A stretch of DNA of 64,000 nucleotides from VXNE01 sp965208745 (GTDB taxonomy: Bacteria; Pseudomonadota; Gammaproteobacteria; Pseudomonadales; Azotimanducaceae): NCBI GenBank assembly GCA_965208745.1, contig CBDBPN010000004.1, positions 620,001-684,000 on the forward strand, given 5' to 3'. Below, one piece after another: positions 25,132 to 35,237 of this stretch; within the stretch, counting starts at the first letter, position 1; every line of letters starts with the position of its first letter. Under the pieces are notes generated by a model. That model had not been told where the DNA came from, made no database searches, and saw only the letters and a program-made list of their open reading frames with translations. The translations under genes were made by a program, and so were the position numbers.

Positions 25132-28100
25132 ATGAGGCGCCCCTGGGCCGCGCTCCTCGCGCTGGCGTTGCTGGCGGCGCTGACCGCGCAGCCGGCTGAC
25201 GCGCAGCAGACACCGACAACGCTGGTCAGCAATGCCGGCCAGCCGAACAGCGGCACCGGCAATTTCGTGCAGCACGACCACGCCCAGGCGTTCACGACGG
25301 GCAGCAACGTCGCCGGGTACACCCTGACCGCCGTCGAATTCTCGTTTCCGTCGATCGCCGACAGCGGGCTCGCTTCGAAGCTGAATGTCGAGATCAGAAG
25401 CGACAGCAGCGGAAATCCGGATGGGCTCGTCGCCACCCTGACGAACCCCGGCACGATCGCCTCCGGCGCAAACAGCTTCACGCACTCCGGTATCCGGCTC
25501 GATCCGGACACCGTCTACTGGGCGGTGATAGACGTAACCGGCACTCCCAGCGGCACAAACATCATCCAGAACACCGCGTCGGACGCCGAGGACGCCGGCG
25601 GCGCGGACGGCTGGAGCATCGCCGACACCGCCTTGTACCGAAACCGCGGCGGCGGCTCCTGGACCAGCTTCAGCCTGTCCAGGAAGATGACCGTCAGCGG
25701 TCGCATCTTGGTGGACGACCCCGACCCCTTCGTGCAGCCGGTCCTCAGCAACCTCGGGCAGCCGGACGGCGCGGCGCACGGTCTGACCACGCACGGTCTG
25801 ATCAGTGACCGCGCGGTGTCGTTCACGACCGGCAACGACGGCGACCACTACCGCCTGCAAAGCGTCGACATCGAGTTCGCCCAGGTCAGCGATTCCGGAA
25901 TTGGTTCCAAAGTGGTCGTCGAGGTCCTCGCCGACTCCAGTGGAGGGCCGGACTGGAACTCGACGCTCACCAGGCTAGAGAACCCCGCCTTCCAGACGGG
26001 AAGCACGGACCGGACGTACGCCTTCACGTACTCGGGGGACGACGGCTCGGGCCTGCGGCTGGCGTCGAACACAACCTACTGGGTGGTGGCGAGGGACCTG
26101 TACGATACTCTCCAGGGCACGAACTCCATTCGCGCCACCGCCTCGAACTCCGAGCGCCTGATGGGCCTGTCCGCGGGCTGGAGCATCGGCGACGACAGCC
26201 GTTTCTGGAACGTGACGGGCAACAGCTGGAGCACCAACTCCGAGGCCCTCAAGATCGGCCTCAACCTGGGCCCCGCCGACCCCTTCGTGCAGTTCCGCAC
26301 CTGCGCGGGCACGGTCACGGACAACACCTGCTCCACGGACTGGGTGATCGTCAACTACACCAGGAACGACCCGCCGCACACGATCACGCTGACGGAGGGC
26401 GGCGCGACGGTGACCTACCAGTGGCGGGCGGTGGACCCGGAGAACCGGGACCACTTCTACGTCAGCGACCAGGTGGCGGAGCCGCGCAGCACCTTCGTCG
26501 GCGGCTACATGGGGCCGGGCGGCCCGGACCGGGACCGGCTGATGTGCCACACCGGGATCCGGACGGCGAATGGCTTCTCCATCGGCGATCCGATCACGGA
26601 AGCGAATAAGGTCGACGGGGTAGCTCCCGGTTACGGCAGCACCGCCGGCGTGGGGCTCGACCGCCACGACGGCTGCCCGTTCGAGACCCAGTTCATCTAC
26701 GAGCACGACGCCAACAAGTGGCGTCCGGTGTCCGTCGCCGCCGGCCAGGACAGCGACGCCTTCGACCACCTCACGTACCTGATCCACACGCCCGACCAGG
26801 TGGACCACGGCGCCGACACGGGGCCGGACAACGGGTCCATCAAGTTCCCGGCGGCGCACGTGCCGCTGATCATCAGGGACGACGACGAGTGGGAGCAGGA
26901 CCTGGAGTTCTCGATCGACGACGGCGCCACCTGGACGTCGATCGAGGACGGCGGCCTGCCGCTGGCGTTCCCGCAGTCGCTGAACACGGGGACCAAGGCG
27001 CACTACTTCTGGGTGCGGCTGAAGACCGATCCGTCGACGCTGGGCGGCGGGGCGAGTCAGACCAAGCGCTTCTCCGTCATCGCCAGCTTCCCCGAGCCGA
27101 TGTCCAACTCCGGCACGTCGGAGTACTTCCGCTCCCACCGGGTCTGGTTCACCAGCCCCGCCGCCGGACATCTCCACAGCTTCGGCACCGGCGAGTTCGC
27201 CAGTTCCAGCGGCTCGGTCACCGTGGGCCGCACGCCGGTCCAGGTCGAGATCAACGTCGGCGCCAACGTCGCCGGCTTCGTGCGCTTCGAGGTCGAGGGC
27301 TACAAGCTGTACGAGCGCAACGACAACCAGATCTCGACGGCGACGCCGCCGGCGGTGGTGCGCACCAAGAGCTTCACCTTCCATCGCACGATGGGCTCCT
27401 GCGTGGGCTGCCAGCGGCTGCCGGGCGACCTGCCGGACCCGGTGGTGGAGCGCGTGGGCGACCTGACCTACGCCAACCTGTCGGACACGGGCATCGACCT
27501 GAGCTGGCCGCGGGTGGTCGGCGCCGAGGGCTACGACGTGCGCTGGTGGTCGACCACCTCGCCGTTCGCCGACGATCCGAACGTGCCCCCGCACCGGCCC
27601 GAGGACGCCTACACCGGCGCCGAGCCCTCCGACCCGGCCTGGAACATCCGGCACCTGGAGCCGGACACCGAGTACCGGGCGGTGGTGTACTACCAGGACC
27701 ACGGCGCGACGCAGTTGTCGACCGCCAGCCCCGTGCTGCGCTTCACCACGCTGTCGGCGGGCGCTCCGGTGGAGGCGGAGCCCACGTCGGTCATCGTGGA
27801 GCGCGTGCCGGAGGTGTCGATCGGCGCGGCCAGCGGGACGATCACCGAGGGCGGGGACGCGGTCTTCACGGTGTCCGCGGAGCCGGCGCCCGACGCGCCG
27901 CTGGACGTCACCGTGCACGTGGCCGGCCCGTCCGCCGGCAACGTCGTGTACCAGGCGGACCTGGGCGCGCGCACGGTCAGCGTGCCCACCGGCGGCGGCG
28001 CCACGTTCACCGTCCCCACGGTGGACGACGCGCACTGGGACTCCAACGGGACGCTCGGCGCGACCGTGGACTTCGGCGAGGGCTACCGGCGGAGCAAGTT

Positions 28101-31100
28101 CCACGGCCACGCCAGCGTGTACATCGACAACAACGACCTGCCGCCGCCGCCCGCGTTCCAGCTCAAGGGCGTCTCCGACACCACGGCGACCGTCGCCTGG
28201 AGGCCGCAGGGGGACGGCCGGACGTACCTGGTCGGCTGGCACAGGTCCTTCTCGGGCATCCCGGTCGTGGAGGAGATCACGACCACGGACACCGAGCACC
28301 GGATCACCGGCCTCGACCCCGACACGCACTACACGGTCTTCGTGCGGGTCGGGAGCGACAACCTGGGCCAACTCACGGTGAGGACCCTCGCCGCGGGCGC
28401 GCCGGCGGAGACCTTCGCGGTGGACTTCGACACGCCCGCGCCCAACACGTCCCGGCCGGTGGTCAGCGTCACCGCCGACTCCGGCGGCGTGACCGAGGGC
28501 GGGGACGCCGGCTTCACCGTCAGCGCCAGCCCGGCGCCGGCGGCGGACCTGGCCGTGGGCGTCACGGTGTCGGCGAGCGGCGACCACGGCGCGGCCACGG
28601 GTCCGCGGACGGTGACCGTTCCGATTGCGGGGCACGCGACCCTGACGGTGGGCACGACGGACGACGACGTGGACGAGGAGGACGGCTCGGTGACGGCGAC
28701 GGTGGACGCCGGCGACGGCTACTGGCCGTCCCCGTCCCAGGGCGCGGCCACGGTGGCCGTGGCGGACGACGACGGCGCGGGCCACACCGTGGACCCGGAC
28801 GTGGTCGCGATGGTGCGGGAGCAGGCGTCGCAGTGGCGCCACGGGACGGCGCACGTGAACCGCTGGAACCGGGTGCTGGTCGCGTTCGGCGAGCACGACG
28901 GCACGGGCGTCACGGGCGGCCCGATGACGGCGGCCGAGGCGCGGGAGATGGCGGACCGGCACAGCAGTCCCGTCTGGGACGAGGTGGCGGCCGAGCTGAC
29001 GGCGCTGGAGGCGGCGCGGGCGCAGACGCCGCCGCCCACGCCGGAGGTCAACATCGCCGGCGCCGCCGGCGGAACCGAGGGCGAGCCGGTCACCTTCACG
29101 GTGACGGCGAACCCCGCGCCGGCCGCGGACCTGGCGGTGGGCGTGACGGTCGCCACGTCCGGCGACTTCGGGTACGGCGCGCCGCCCGGCAGCGTGACGA
29201 TCCCGGCGAGCGGCAGCGCGACGGTGACCGTCACCACCACGGACGACGATGAGGACGAGGCCGACGGGTCGGTGACGCTGACGTTGAACGCGGGCAGCGG
29301 CTACACGGTGGGCGCGCGGTCGTCGGAGACGGTGAGCGTCACCGACGACGACGAAGCGGACGAGGAGCAGACGGGCCACACCGTGGACCCGGAGGTGATC
29401 GCGAAGGTGCGGGAGCTGGCGTCGCAGACGCAGCACGGGACGGCGCACGTGAACCGCTGGAACCGGGTGCTGGTCGCGTTCGGCGAGCACGACGGCACGG
29501 GGGTGACGGGCGGCCCGATGACGGCGGCCGAGGCGCGGGAGATGGCGGACCGGCACAGCAGTCCCGTCTGGGACGAGGTGGTGGCCGAGCTGACGGCGCT
29601 GGAGGCGGCGTCGGCGCAGACGCCGCCGCCCACGCCGGAGGTGAGCGTCACGGCCGGCGCGGGGGTGACGGAGGGCGGCGACGCCACCTTCACGGTGACG
29701 GCGAGCCCGGCGCCGGCCGCCGACCTGGCGGTGGGCGTGACGGTGTCGGCCAGCGGCGACTACGGCGCGGCGACGGGCGCGCGCACGGTGACCGTGCCGA
29801 CGACCGGCAGCGCCACGCTGACGGTGGGCACCGCGGACGACAGCGCGGACGAGGCCGACGGGTCGGTGACGGCGACGGTGAACGCGGGCGGCGGCTACAC
29901 GGTGTCCGCGACCCGGGGCGCGGCGACGGTCGGCGTGGCCGACGACGACGCCCCGGTTCCGGAGGTGAGCGTCACGGCCGGCGCCGGCGTGACCGAGGGC
30001 GGCGACGCGACCTTCACGGTGACGGCGAGCCCGGCGCCGGCGTCGAGTCTGGCGGTGAGCGTGACGGTGTCCGCCAGCGGCGACTACGGCGCGGCGACGG
30101 GCCGGCGCACGGTGGCCGTTCCCACCACGGGCAGCGTCACGCTGACGGTGGGCACGGCCGACGACTCGGCCGACGAACCGGACGGTTCGGTGACGGCGAC
30201 GGTGAACGCGGGCGGCGAGTACACGGTGTCCGCGACCCGGGGCGCGGCCACGGTGGCCGTGGCCGACAACGACGACGCCCCGGTGCCGGAGGTGAGCGTC
30301 ACGGCCGGCGCCGGTGTGACCGAGGGCGGCGACGCCACCTTCACGGTGACGGCGAGCCCGGCGCCGGCGTCGAGTCTGGCGGTGAGCGTGACGGTGTCCG
30401 CGAGCGGCGACTACGGCGCGGCCACGGGCGCGCGCACGGTGACCGTGCCGACCGCGGGCAGCGCCACGCTGACGGTGGGCACCGCGGACGACTCGACGGA
30501 CGAACCGGACGGTTCGGTGACGGCGACGGTGAACGCGGGCGGCGGCTACACGGTGTCCGCGACCCGGGGCGCGGCGACGGTCGGCGTGGCCGACGACGAC
30601 GCCCCGGTTCCGGAGGTGAGCGTCACGGCCGGCGCCGGGGTGACGGAGGGCGGCGACGCGACCTTCACGGTGACGGCGAGCCCGGCCCCGGCGTCGAACC
30701 TGTCGGTGGGCGTGACGGTGTCCGCGAGCGGCGACTACGGCGCGGCGACGGGCGCGCGCACGGTGACCGTGCCGACGACCGGCAGCGCCACGCTGACGGT
30801 GGGCACCGCGGACGACGACGCGGACGAGGCCGACGGTTCGGTGACGGCGACGGTGGACGCGGGCGGCGGCTACACGGTGTCCGCGACCCGGGGCGCGGCC
30901 TCGGTGGCCGTGTCGGACGACGACGAGCCGGCGCCGGAGGTGGAGGTGACCGTCGCCGTGGACGACGCGTCGGCGGTCGAGGGCGACGTGCTGGAGTTCC
31001 GGGTGCGGCTGTCCGGGGCGTCCACCGCGGAGGTCAGGGTGAGCTGGTACACCGCGCCCGCGTGGCACGTGCTGGACAACCGGGCGCACAGGTCCGACTA

Positions 31101-31281
31101 CACGGCCGCGGAGGGGGAGCTGGCGTTCGCGCCGGGCGTGACCGAGCTGACCGGCGAGGTGTGGCTGGAGCAGGACGACGCGGAGGAGCCCGACGAGTAC
31201 TTCGCGGTGGAGGCGTTCCTGCCCGGCAACTTCCGGGAGCCGGACGCCGTGGGAACCATGACCATCATCGACGACGACTAG
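25132..31281 (+). CDS. Giant secreted Calx-beta / fibronectin-like repeat protein
   Basis: 2049 residues. A signal peptide (MRRPWAALLALALLAALTA, cut near ADAQQ) is followed by two copies of a jelly-roll-like module (about 28-200 and 205-385, each with WSI-D and TVYW/TTYW motifs), a central region with a CVGC pair near 760, fibronectin-III-like segments (LSDTGIDLSWPRVVGAEGYD; VSDTTATVAWRPQG), then tandem Calx-beta domains marked by VTEGGDATFTV. Two of these carry an 80-residue helical insert (HTVDPDV...NRWNRVLVAFGEHDG). No C-terminal sorting or anchor domain is visible; it ends in a Calx-beta strand MTIIDDD. Likely a calcium-binding adhesin or surface protein. It lies in the accessory island, next to the C tract. 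Confidence 0.88.
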   Translation: MRRPWAALLALALLAALTAQPADAQQTPTTLVSNAGQPNSGTGNFVQHDHAQAFTTGSNVAGYTLTAVEFSFPSIADSGLASKLNVEIRSDSSGNPDGLVATLTNPGTIASGANSFTHSGIRLDPDTVYWAVIDVTGTPSGTNIIQNTASDAEDAGGADGWSIADTALYRNRGGGSWTSFSLSRKMTVSGRILVDDPDPFVQPVLSNLGQPDGAAHGLTTHGLISDRAVSFTTGNDGDHYRLQSVDIEFAQVSDSGIGSKVVVEVLADSSGGPDWNSTLTRLENPAFQTGSTDRTYAFTYSGDDGSGLRLASNTTYWVVARDLYDTLQGTNSIRATASNSERLMGLSAGWSIGDDSRFWNVTGNSWSTNSEALKIGLNLGPADPFVQFRTCAGTVTDNTCSTDWVIVNYTRNDPPHTITLTEGGATVTYQWRAVDPENRDHFYVSDQVAEPRSTFVGGYMGPGGPDRDRLMCHTGIRTANGFSIGDPITEANKVDGVAPGYGSTAGVGLDRHDGCPFETQFIYEHDANKWRPVSVAAGQDSDAFDHLTYLIHTPDQVDHGADTGPDNGSIKFPAAHVPLIIRDDDEWEQDLEFSIDDGATWTSIEDGGLPLAFPQSLNTGTKAHYFWVRLKTDPSTLGGGASQTKRFSVIASFPEPMSNSGTSEYFRSHRVWFTSPAAGHLHSFGTGEFASSSGSVTVGRTPVQVEINVGANVAGFVRFEVEGYKLYERNDNQISTATPPAVVRTKSFTFHRTMGSCVGCQRLPGDLPDPVVERVGDLTYANLSDTGIDLSWPRVVGAEGYDVRWWSTTSPFADDPNVPPHRPEDAYTGAEPSDPAWNIRHLEPDTEYRAVVYYQDHGATQLSTASPVLRFTTLSAGAPVEAEPTSVIVERVPEVSIGAASGTITEGGDAVFTVSAEPAPDAPLDVTVHVAGPSAGNVVYQADLGARTVSVPTGGGATFTVPTVDDAHWDSNGTLGATVDFGEGYRRSKFHGHASVYIDNNDLPPPPAFQLKGVSDTTATVAWRPQGDGRTYLVGWHRSFSGIPVVEEITTTDTEHRITGLDPDTHYTVFVRVGSDNLGQLTVRTLAAGAPAETFAVDFDTPAPNTSRPVVSVTADSGGVTEGGDAGFTVSASPAPAADLAVGVTVSASGDHGAATGPRTVTVPIAGHATLTVGTTDDDVDEEDGSVTATVDAGDGYWPSPSQGAATVAVADDDGAGHTVDPDVVAMVREQASQWRHGTAHVNRWNRVLVAFGEHDGTGVTGGPMTAAEAREMADRHSSPVWDEVAAELTALEAARAQTPPPTPEVNIAGAAGGTEGEPVTFTVTANPAPAADLAVGVTVATSGDFGYGAPPGSVTIPASGSATVTVTTTDDDEDEADGSVTLTLNAGSGYTVGARSSETVSVTDDDEADEEQTGHTVDPEVIAKVRELASQTQHGTAHVNRWNRVLVAFGEHDGTGVTGGPMTAAEAREMADRHSSPVWDEVVAELTALEAASAQTPPPTPEVSVTAGAGVTEGGDATFTVTASPAPAADLAVGVTVSASGDYGAATGARTVTVPTTGSATLTVGTADDSADEADGSVTATVNAGGGYTVSATRGAATVGVADDDAPVPEVSVTAGAGVTEGGDATFTVTASPAPASSLAVSVTVSASGDYGAATGRRTVAVPTTGSVTLTVGTADDSADEPDGSVTATVNAGGEYTVSATRGAATVAVADNDDAPVPEVSVTAGAGVTEGGDATFTVTASPAPASSLAVSVTVSASGDYGAATGARTVTVPTAGSATLTVGTADDSTDEPDGSVTATVNAGGGYTVSATRGAATVGVADDDAPVPEVSVTAGAGVTEGGDATFTVTASPAPASNLSVGVTVSASGDYGAATGARTVTVPTTGSATLTVGTADDDADEADGSVTATVDAGGGYTVSATRGAASVAVSDDDEPAPEVEVTVAVDDASAVEGDVLEFRVRLSGASTAEVRVSWYTAPAWHVLDNRAHRSDYTAAEGELAFAPGVTELTGEVWLEQDDAEEPDEYFAVEAFLPGNFREPDAVGTMTIIDDD
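28781..29046 (+). repeat. Helical insert module, copy 1
   Basis: A 266-bp segment coding for HTVDPDVVAMVREQASQWRH onward through NRWNRVLVAFGEHDG. It recurs almost unchanged at 29375-29640, exactly 594 bp later, so the Calx-beta plus helical-insert supra-unit was duplicated. Confidence 0.85.
29375..29640 (+). repeat. Helical insert module, copy 2
   Basis: Second copy of the 266-bp helical insert, differing at a few codons (KVRELASQTQHGTAH instead of MVREQASQWRHGTAH). It directly precedes the block of short tandem Calx-beta units. Confidence 0.85.
29641..30940 (+). repeat. Four near-identical tandem Calx-beta units (324/327 bp)
   Basis: Units start at 29641, 29965, 30292 and 30616 with GTGAGCGTCACGGCCGGCGC; spacings are 324, 327 and 324 bp (108-109 residues). 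The units are nearly identical at the DNA level, a substrate for unequal recombination that would change the length of the surface protein. Confidence 0.92.
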
Positions 31282-31934
31282 CACGCTCACAGCGCCCGTC
31301 ACTACGATACCGTTGCAGTACGCATTGCAGCCTGACCGACAGCGTGGCGGGTGCCCACGGTTTCGCATGTGCGGCGGCTACTCACCCGCCGCAACCGGGA
31401 CACGCCGAAGGACTGGAGCGAGGACTGGCCGGGTACCGCCGGTCCGAGCGCAGTCGCCGCAACAACGCGGCACCGGAAAAGGCATCGGGGCCTTGCGCAC
31501 TTGAAGTGCGGGTTCGGAGATCGCGAAGATCCCGGATCGTCCAGTAACACTGAACAGCTGAATCGCGGGAGGCGTCCGTTGGGGCGCCTCCCGTTTCCCC
31601 TTGCCCGCCCGAAGCGCCACGCGCGCCCTGCGACACCCCGAGACCGACTGCGACTCCGTCGCGAAGGCGGGGCTGCCGACCTCTTCCGTCGCGTCAATGC
31701 CGCGAACCCGCCGATGGTCGTGTCCGATCTGGCGCGCCCCATCGAACAGGACGGCCTGCTGGCGGATCATCAGGTCGCGGCGTCGGGCCGCATCGGACAC
31801 GGCCAGCGGCGCGGGAAGAGACCACTCGCCGTGGAGGCAGGGATGCGACCTTGGAGGACGGCCTTCGGGACCATGCAAGGCGTGGAACTGTCGCTGACGG
31901 GGCAGCTGCGGTCGCCATCCCCGCCGTCAGCGTG
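31282..31934. other. Gap after the repeat gene, mostly unassignable
   Basis: No gene I can support. Short frames on both strands lack family motifs. A terminator-like hairpin is present at 31567-31597. Given the DUF4338 tail that follows, part of this stretch may be decayed upstream sequence of that gene, but no homologous piece could be read. Confidence 0.45.
31567..31597 (+). terminator. Hairpin with T-containing tail
   Basis: Perfect 8-bp stem GGGAGGCG (31567-31574) / CGCCTCCC (31585-31592) followed by GTTTC. It lies 285 bp after the Calx-beta gene and could end its transcript. Confidence 0.5.
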
Positions 31935-32212
31935 ATGGTATCCCCAACCTCGGCTCGCACATCCTCGCCATCGTGCGCCGCCAACTGCCGCTCGACTGGA
32001 CGGCGCGCTACAGCACCACCCCCGTGCTGATCGAGACCTTCGTCGAGACCCCGCGCTACACCGGCGCCGTCTACCGCGCTTCCGGTTGGACCCGCGTCGG
32101 CACCACCCAGGGACGCGGGCGCTACGACACCAACAACCGCTTCGACAAGCCGAAGAAGGACATCTGGCTAAGGCCCCTGCGCAAGGACTGGCAGCGCATC
32201 CTCAACCGATAG
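31935..32212 (+). pseudogene. 3' remnant of a DUF4338 (DruA-like) gene
   Basis: The last 90 or so residues of a DUF4338 protein are intact: GIPNLGSHILAIVRRQLPLD, then VLIETFVETPRYTGAVYRAS and GWTRVGTTQGRGRY, ending KDWQRILNR before TAG at 32210-32212. The N-terminal two thirds are missing and no plausible start exists. DUF4338 is found in mobile-element-linked proteins and in DruA of the Druantia anti-phage system; this fragment alone cannot tell which. Confidence 0.7.
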
Positions 32213-32293
32213 AAACTACCCGGACGTACCGGAACGACCGAACGCTTACCCGAAAACTACCCCTTCTTCCCCGGCCCACGGGACGAACCATCG

Positions 32294-32322
32294 GGGGACG
32301 CCCTTGCGGCGTCCCCTTTTTT
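32294..32322 (+). terminator. Intrinsic terminator, twin of the one after receptor 2
   Basis: Stem GGGGACGCC (32294-32302) / GGCGTCCCC (32308-32316), the same CTTGC loop as at 19388-19392, then six T. It lies upstream of receptor 4 with no receptor directly before it, so it was probably carried along from a receptor-receptor junction. Confidence 0.85.
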
Positions 32323-32342
32323 CTTTGGGGATTCCGGCTCCA

Positions 32343-32381
32343 TCGATCGAGCTTGACGCCTTGATGTAGTCGTGCCTCAAT
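32343..32381 (+). promoter_or_regulatory. Conserved leader box upstream of receptor 4
   Basis: Counterpart of 19466-19504: 33 of 39 positions are the same and the spacing of 30 bp to the ATG is identical. Conservation of this block, beyond the coding region, points to shared transcriptional or leader control of receptors 3 and 4. Confidence 0.55.
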
Positions 32382-32410
32382 TCGGGGCGGGAGAGAAGGG
32401 GGGAGAACTC

Positions 32411-35215
32411 ATGCATCCTGATCACCGCATCGCGCGGCGCGTAACCCTGTTCGCAGCCGCTTTCGCCCTGGCCCTGCCAGGCACCCAGATCGCCCTGGCA
32501 GAGGGCGAGGACGACGAGGAACTCATCGAGGAGGTCGTCGTCACCGGCATCCGCGGCAGTCTGCGGCAGTCCATCGACATGAAGCGCGACGCCGACAACG
32601 TCATGGACGCGCTCGTCGCCGAGGACATCGGCAAGTTCCCGGACCAGAACCTCGCCGAGTCGCTGCAGCGCGTCTCCGGCGTCGCCATCGACCGCATGCG
32701 CGGCGAGGGCGCGCAGGTGTCGATCCGCGGTCTCGGGCCGCAATTCACGCGCGTGCTGGTCAACGGCCGCGGCGCGTTGTCCGGCGGCACGCAAGCATTC
32801 GCCGGAAACATCGGCGACCACACCCAGCAGCGGACCTTCCGGTTCGAGTCCATGCAGGCCGAACTGGTGCAGGCCGTCGAGGTCTACAAGTCGGCCCAGG
32901 CGAACCTGATGGAAGGCGGCATGGGCGGCACCATCAACATCCGCACCCGGCGGCCGTTCGACAACGGCGGGCGGCGGATCATGGCGGGCAACGTCTTCAT
33001 GACCGACGACGAGCTGGCCGACGACAACGGCTACCGCTTCGCGGGCGTCTACAGCGACTCGTTCGCGGACAACACCATGGGCTTCCTGGTCAGCGTCGCG
33101 GGCGACGACCGCATCACGCGCGAGGACTGGTTCAACGTTCCCGACTACGAGCCGAAGGTCTTCAACAACGCCATCAACCTCGCGACCGGCGAGTTGCTGC
33201 GCGGCTGCGACCTGCCCGGCATCGCGAACCCGAACGTCGGTTGCGGCTACGCGCCCGGCAACCTCAGGCAGGGCGTCCTGGTGGAGGACATCGAGCGGAT
33301 CAACGCCAGCGCCGCGCTGCAGTGGCGCCCGAACGAGCAGTGGGACGTCACCGTCGACATCCTGTACTCGCAGATGGACCGCGACTACGACGACTTCCAG
33401 GTGCCGTGGCGCTACCAGGCGGGTCTTGCCAACGGCGCGAGCGAGGTGATGCTCGACGAGAACCAGGTCGTCACGTACATCCGCACCGAGACTTCGCGGC
33501 CACGGCCCTTCCAGCGCCCGCGGACCGAAGACATCGTGACCGACCAGTTCGCCGTGAACGCGAAGTTCACGCCGACGGAGAAGTGGACGCTCAACTTCGA
33601 CATCTCGCGCTCCACGGGGAACCGGGATCGATTCCGGCCCGACACCTACTACGACATCCCGGCCGTGCCCTTGATCTACGACATCCGGGACGGCTACATC
33701 CCGAAGATCACCGTCGAGGCTGACCTGCTCGACCCGAACGTCTACGACTTCATCTTCTACCGGGAAGGCCTGGACATCTCCGAGGACGAGGAAACGCAGT
33801 ACCGCTTCGACGCCACCTACCACTTCGACGACGGCACCGCCTTCCACGCGGGCCTGAGCTTCCGCGACCGGGAGCGCTTCTGGAAGCGGCGCAGCTTTGC
33901 GTTCGGTCCCCGGTACGGCGACTTCCCGGGCGAGAAGCTGACCGACGTCAACCACTACAACGTGCCGGTCGACGGTCCTTTCAGCGGCATCAGCGGCGCC
34001 GAATGGCCCGATGCATATCTCCTGCCCGATCACGATGACGTCCGGAACAAGTACCTCGTCAACCGCCGCGCCGAGATCAACCCGGTGCGCTTCGAGGCGG
34101 CGAATACCGCGCACGCCGAGGACTTCACCATCACCGAGGATACGCTGGCCGCGTACTTCATGATCGAGATGTCCGGCACGATCGGCGACTTTCCCTGGTC
34201 CGGCAACGTCGGCGCGCGCTGGATCCAGATCGACCGCTCCTCCACCGGCAACGTGCAGCCCGTCGAAACCATGGTCTTCCTGGAAGACGCGGGCGTGTGG
34301 GAGTTCGACCTCGGGCCCGCCGAGTTCCAGGCGCACCCCAACAACTTCGCGGAAGTGCTGCCGGCGCTGAACCTGAAGTTCGAGTTGCGCGAGGACCTGA
34401 TCGCGCGCTTCGCCTGGGGCAAGGTGATGACGCAGCCCGCGTTCGTCGACCTGAACCCCGGCGGCACCAAGCACGCATCCACGCGCCGCGTCCAGGAGGG
34501 CGACCCGAACCTCGAGCCCTACATCGCGGAGCAACTGGACATCGGTATCGAGTGGTACCCGACGGACGACGCGATCATCGCGCTGCAGGCGTTCGGCAAG
34601 CAGGTGGACTCGTTCATCATCCAGATCACGGAACTCCGGGACTGGATCGAACCGGACGGCAGCACCCTGTACGACCCGGAGTCCGGCGGCAACGTGCGCC
34701 TGCAGTACCAGGGTCCGAGCAACGAGGACGGGGCGTTCATCGGCGGCATCGAGGTCGCCGCGCAGTACGCGTTCACGCAACTGCCCTCGCCCTGGGACGG
34801 TCTGGGCGTGATCTTCAACCACACGTGGGTCGACACCGACGCCGAGTTCATCAACCCGAGCAGCGGCGTCGCCTTCGACGTGCCGGGCCTGTCGCGCAAC
34901 ACCACCAACGCGGTGATCTTCTACGAGAAGTACAAGGTCAGCGCCCGCGTCGCGTGGAACAAGCGCGAGAGCTTCCTGACCTCGATCACGAGCCTGCGGG
35001 GCAACCCGCAGTTCACGAGCGACTACTGGCAGCTCGACGCGGGCTTCGGCTACCAGGTGACGGACCAGATCGCGGTCGTGTTCGAGGCCATCAACATCAC
35101 GGACGAGAACGTCGACCAGTACAACCTCGTCGGCCCGGTCTCGCGGCTCGAGCAGCTGTACTACATCTCGAACAGCGGACGCCGCATGCAGGCTGGGGTG
35201 CGCGTTCGGTTGTAG
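32411..35215 (+). CDS. TonB-dependent receptor 4, paralog
   Basis: 934 residues with the same plan as receptors 2 and 3: signal peptide ending ...GTQIALAEGEDDEE, TonB box EEVVVTG, EDIGKFPDQNLAESLQRVSG, and C-terminal MQAGVRVRL. The ATG at 32411 follows GGGGGGAGA. Loop segments mix features of its paralogs: DFQVPWRYQAGLANGAS combines parts of receptors 2 and 3, and LQYQGPSNEDGAFIGGIEVA resembles receptor 1, which suggests past recombination among the four genes. Confidence 0.95.
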   Translation: MHPDHRIARRVTLFAAAFALALPGTQIALAEGEDDEELIEEVVVTGIRGSLRQSIDMKRDADNVMDALVAEDIGKFPDQNLAESLQRVSGVAIDRMRGEGAQVSIRGLGPQFTRVLVNGRGALSGGTQAFAGNIGDHTQQRTFRFESMQAELVQAVEVYKSAQANLMEGGMGGTINIRTRRPFDNGGRRIMAGNVFMTDDELADDNGYRFAGVYSDSFADNTMGFLVSVAGDDRITREDWFNVPDYEPKVFNNAINLATGELLRGCDLPGIANPNVGCGYAPGNLRQGVLVEDIERINASAALQWRPNEQWDVTVDILYSQMDRDYDDFQVPWRYQAGLANGASEVMLDENQVVTYIRTETSRPRPFQRPRTEDIVTDQFAVNAKFTPTEKWTLNFDISRSTGNRDRFRPDTYYDIPAVPLIYDIRDGYIPKITVEADLLDPNVYDFIFYREGLDISEDEETQYRFDATYHFDDGTAFHAGLSFRDRERFWKRRSFAFGPRYGDFPGEKLTDVNHYNVPVDGPFSGISGAEWPDAYLLPDHDDVRNKYLVNRRAEINPVRFEAANTAHAEDFTITEDTLAAYFMIEMSGTIGDFPWSGNVGARWIQIDRSSTGNVQPVETMVFLEDAGVWEFDLGPAEFQAHPNNFAEVLPALNLKFELREDLIARFAWGKVMTQPAFVDLNPGGTKHASTRRVQEGDPNLEPYIAEQLDIGIEWYPTDDAIIALQAFGKQVDSFIIQITELRDWIEPDGSTLYDPESGGNVRLQYQGPSNEDGAFIGGIEVAAQYAFTQLPSPWDGLGVIFNHTWVDTDAEFINPSSGVAFDVPGLSRNTTNAVIFYEKYKVSARVAWNKRESFLTSITSLRGNPQFTSDYWQLDAGFGYQVTDQIAVVFEAINITDENVDQYNLVGPVSRLEQLYYISNSGRRMQAGVRVRL

Positions 35216-35237
35216 ACCGAGCAGTCGGCATCACAGG

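Noticed and set aside
29641..30940. CRISPR-like regular repeats
   Set aside because: The units are 324/327 bp and code for protein; there are no short repeats with unique spacers.
25975..31368. A 1797-residue minus-strand open frame opposite the Calx-beta gene
   Set aside because: An antisense shadow of the repeats (long HRRRR-type stretches); the plus strand has a signal peptide and recognised folds.
31351..31934. Candidate gene on the plus strand before the DUF4338 tail
   Set aside because: No family motif, no ribosome site and overlapping equally good frames on the other strand.
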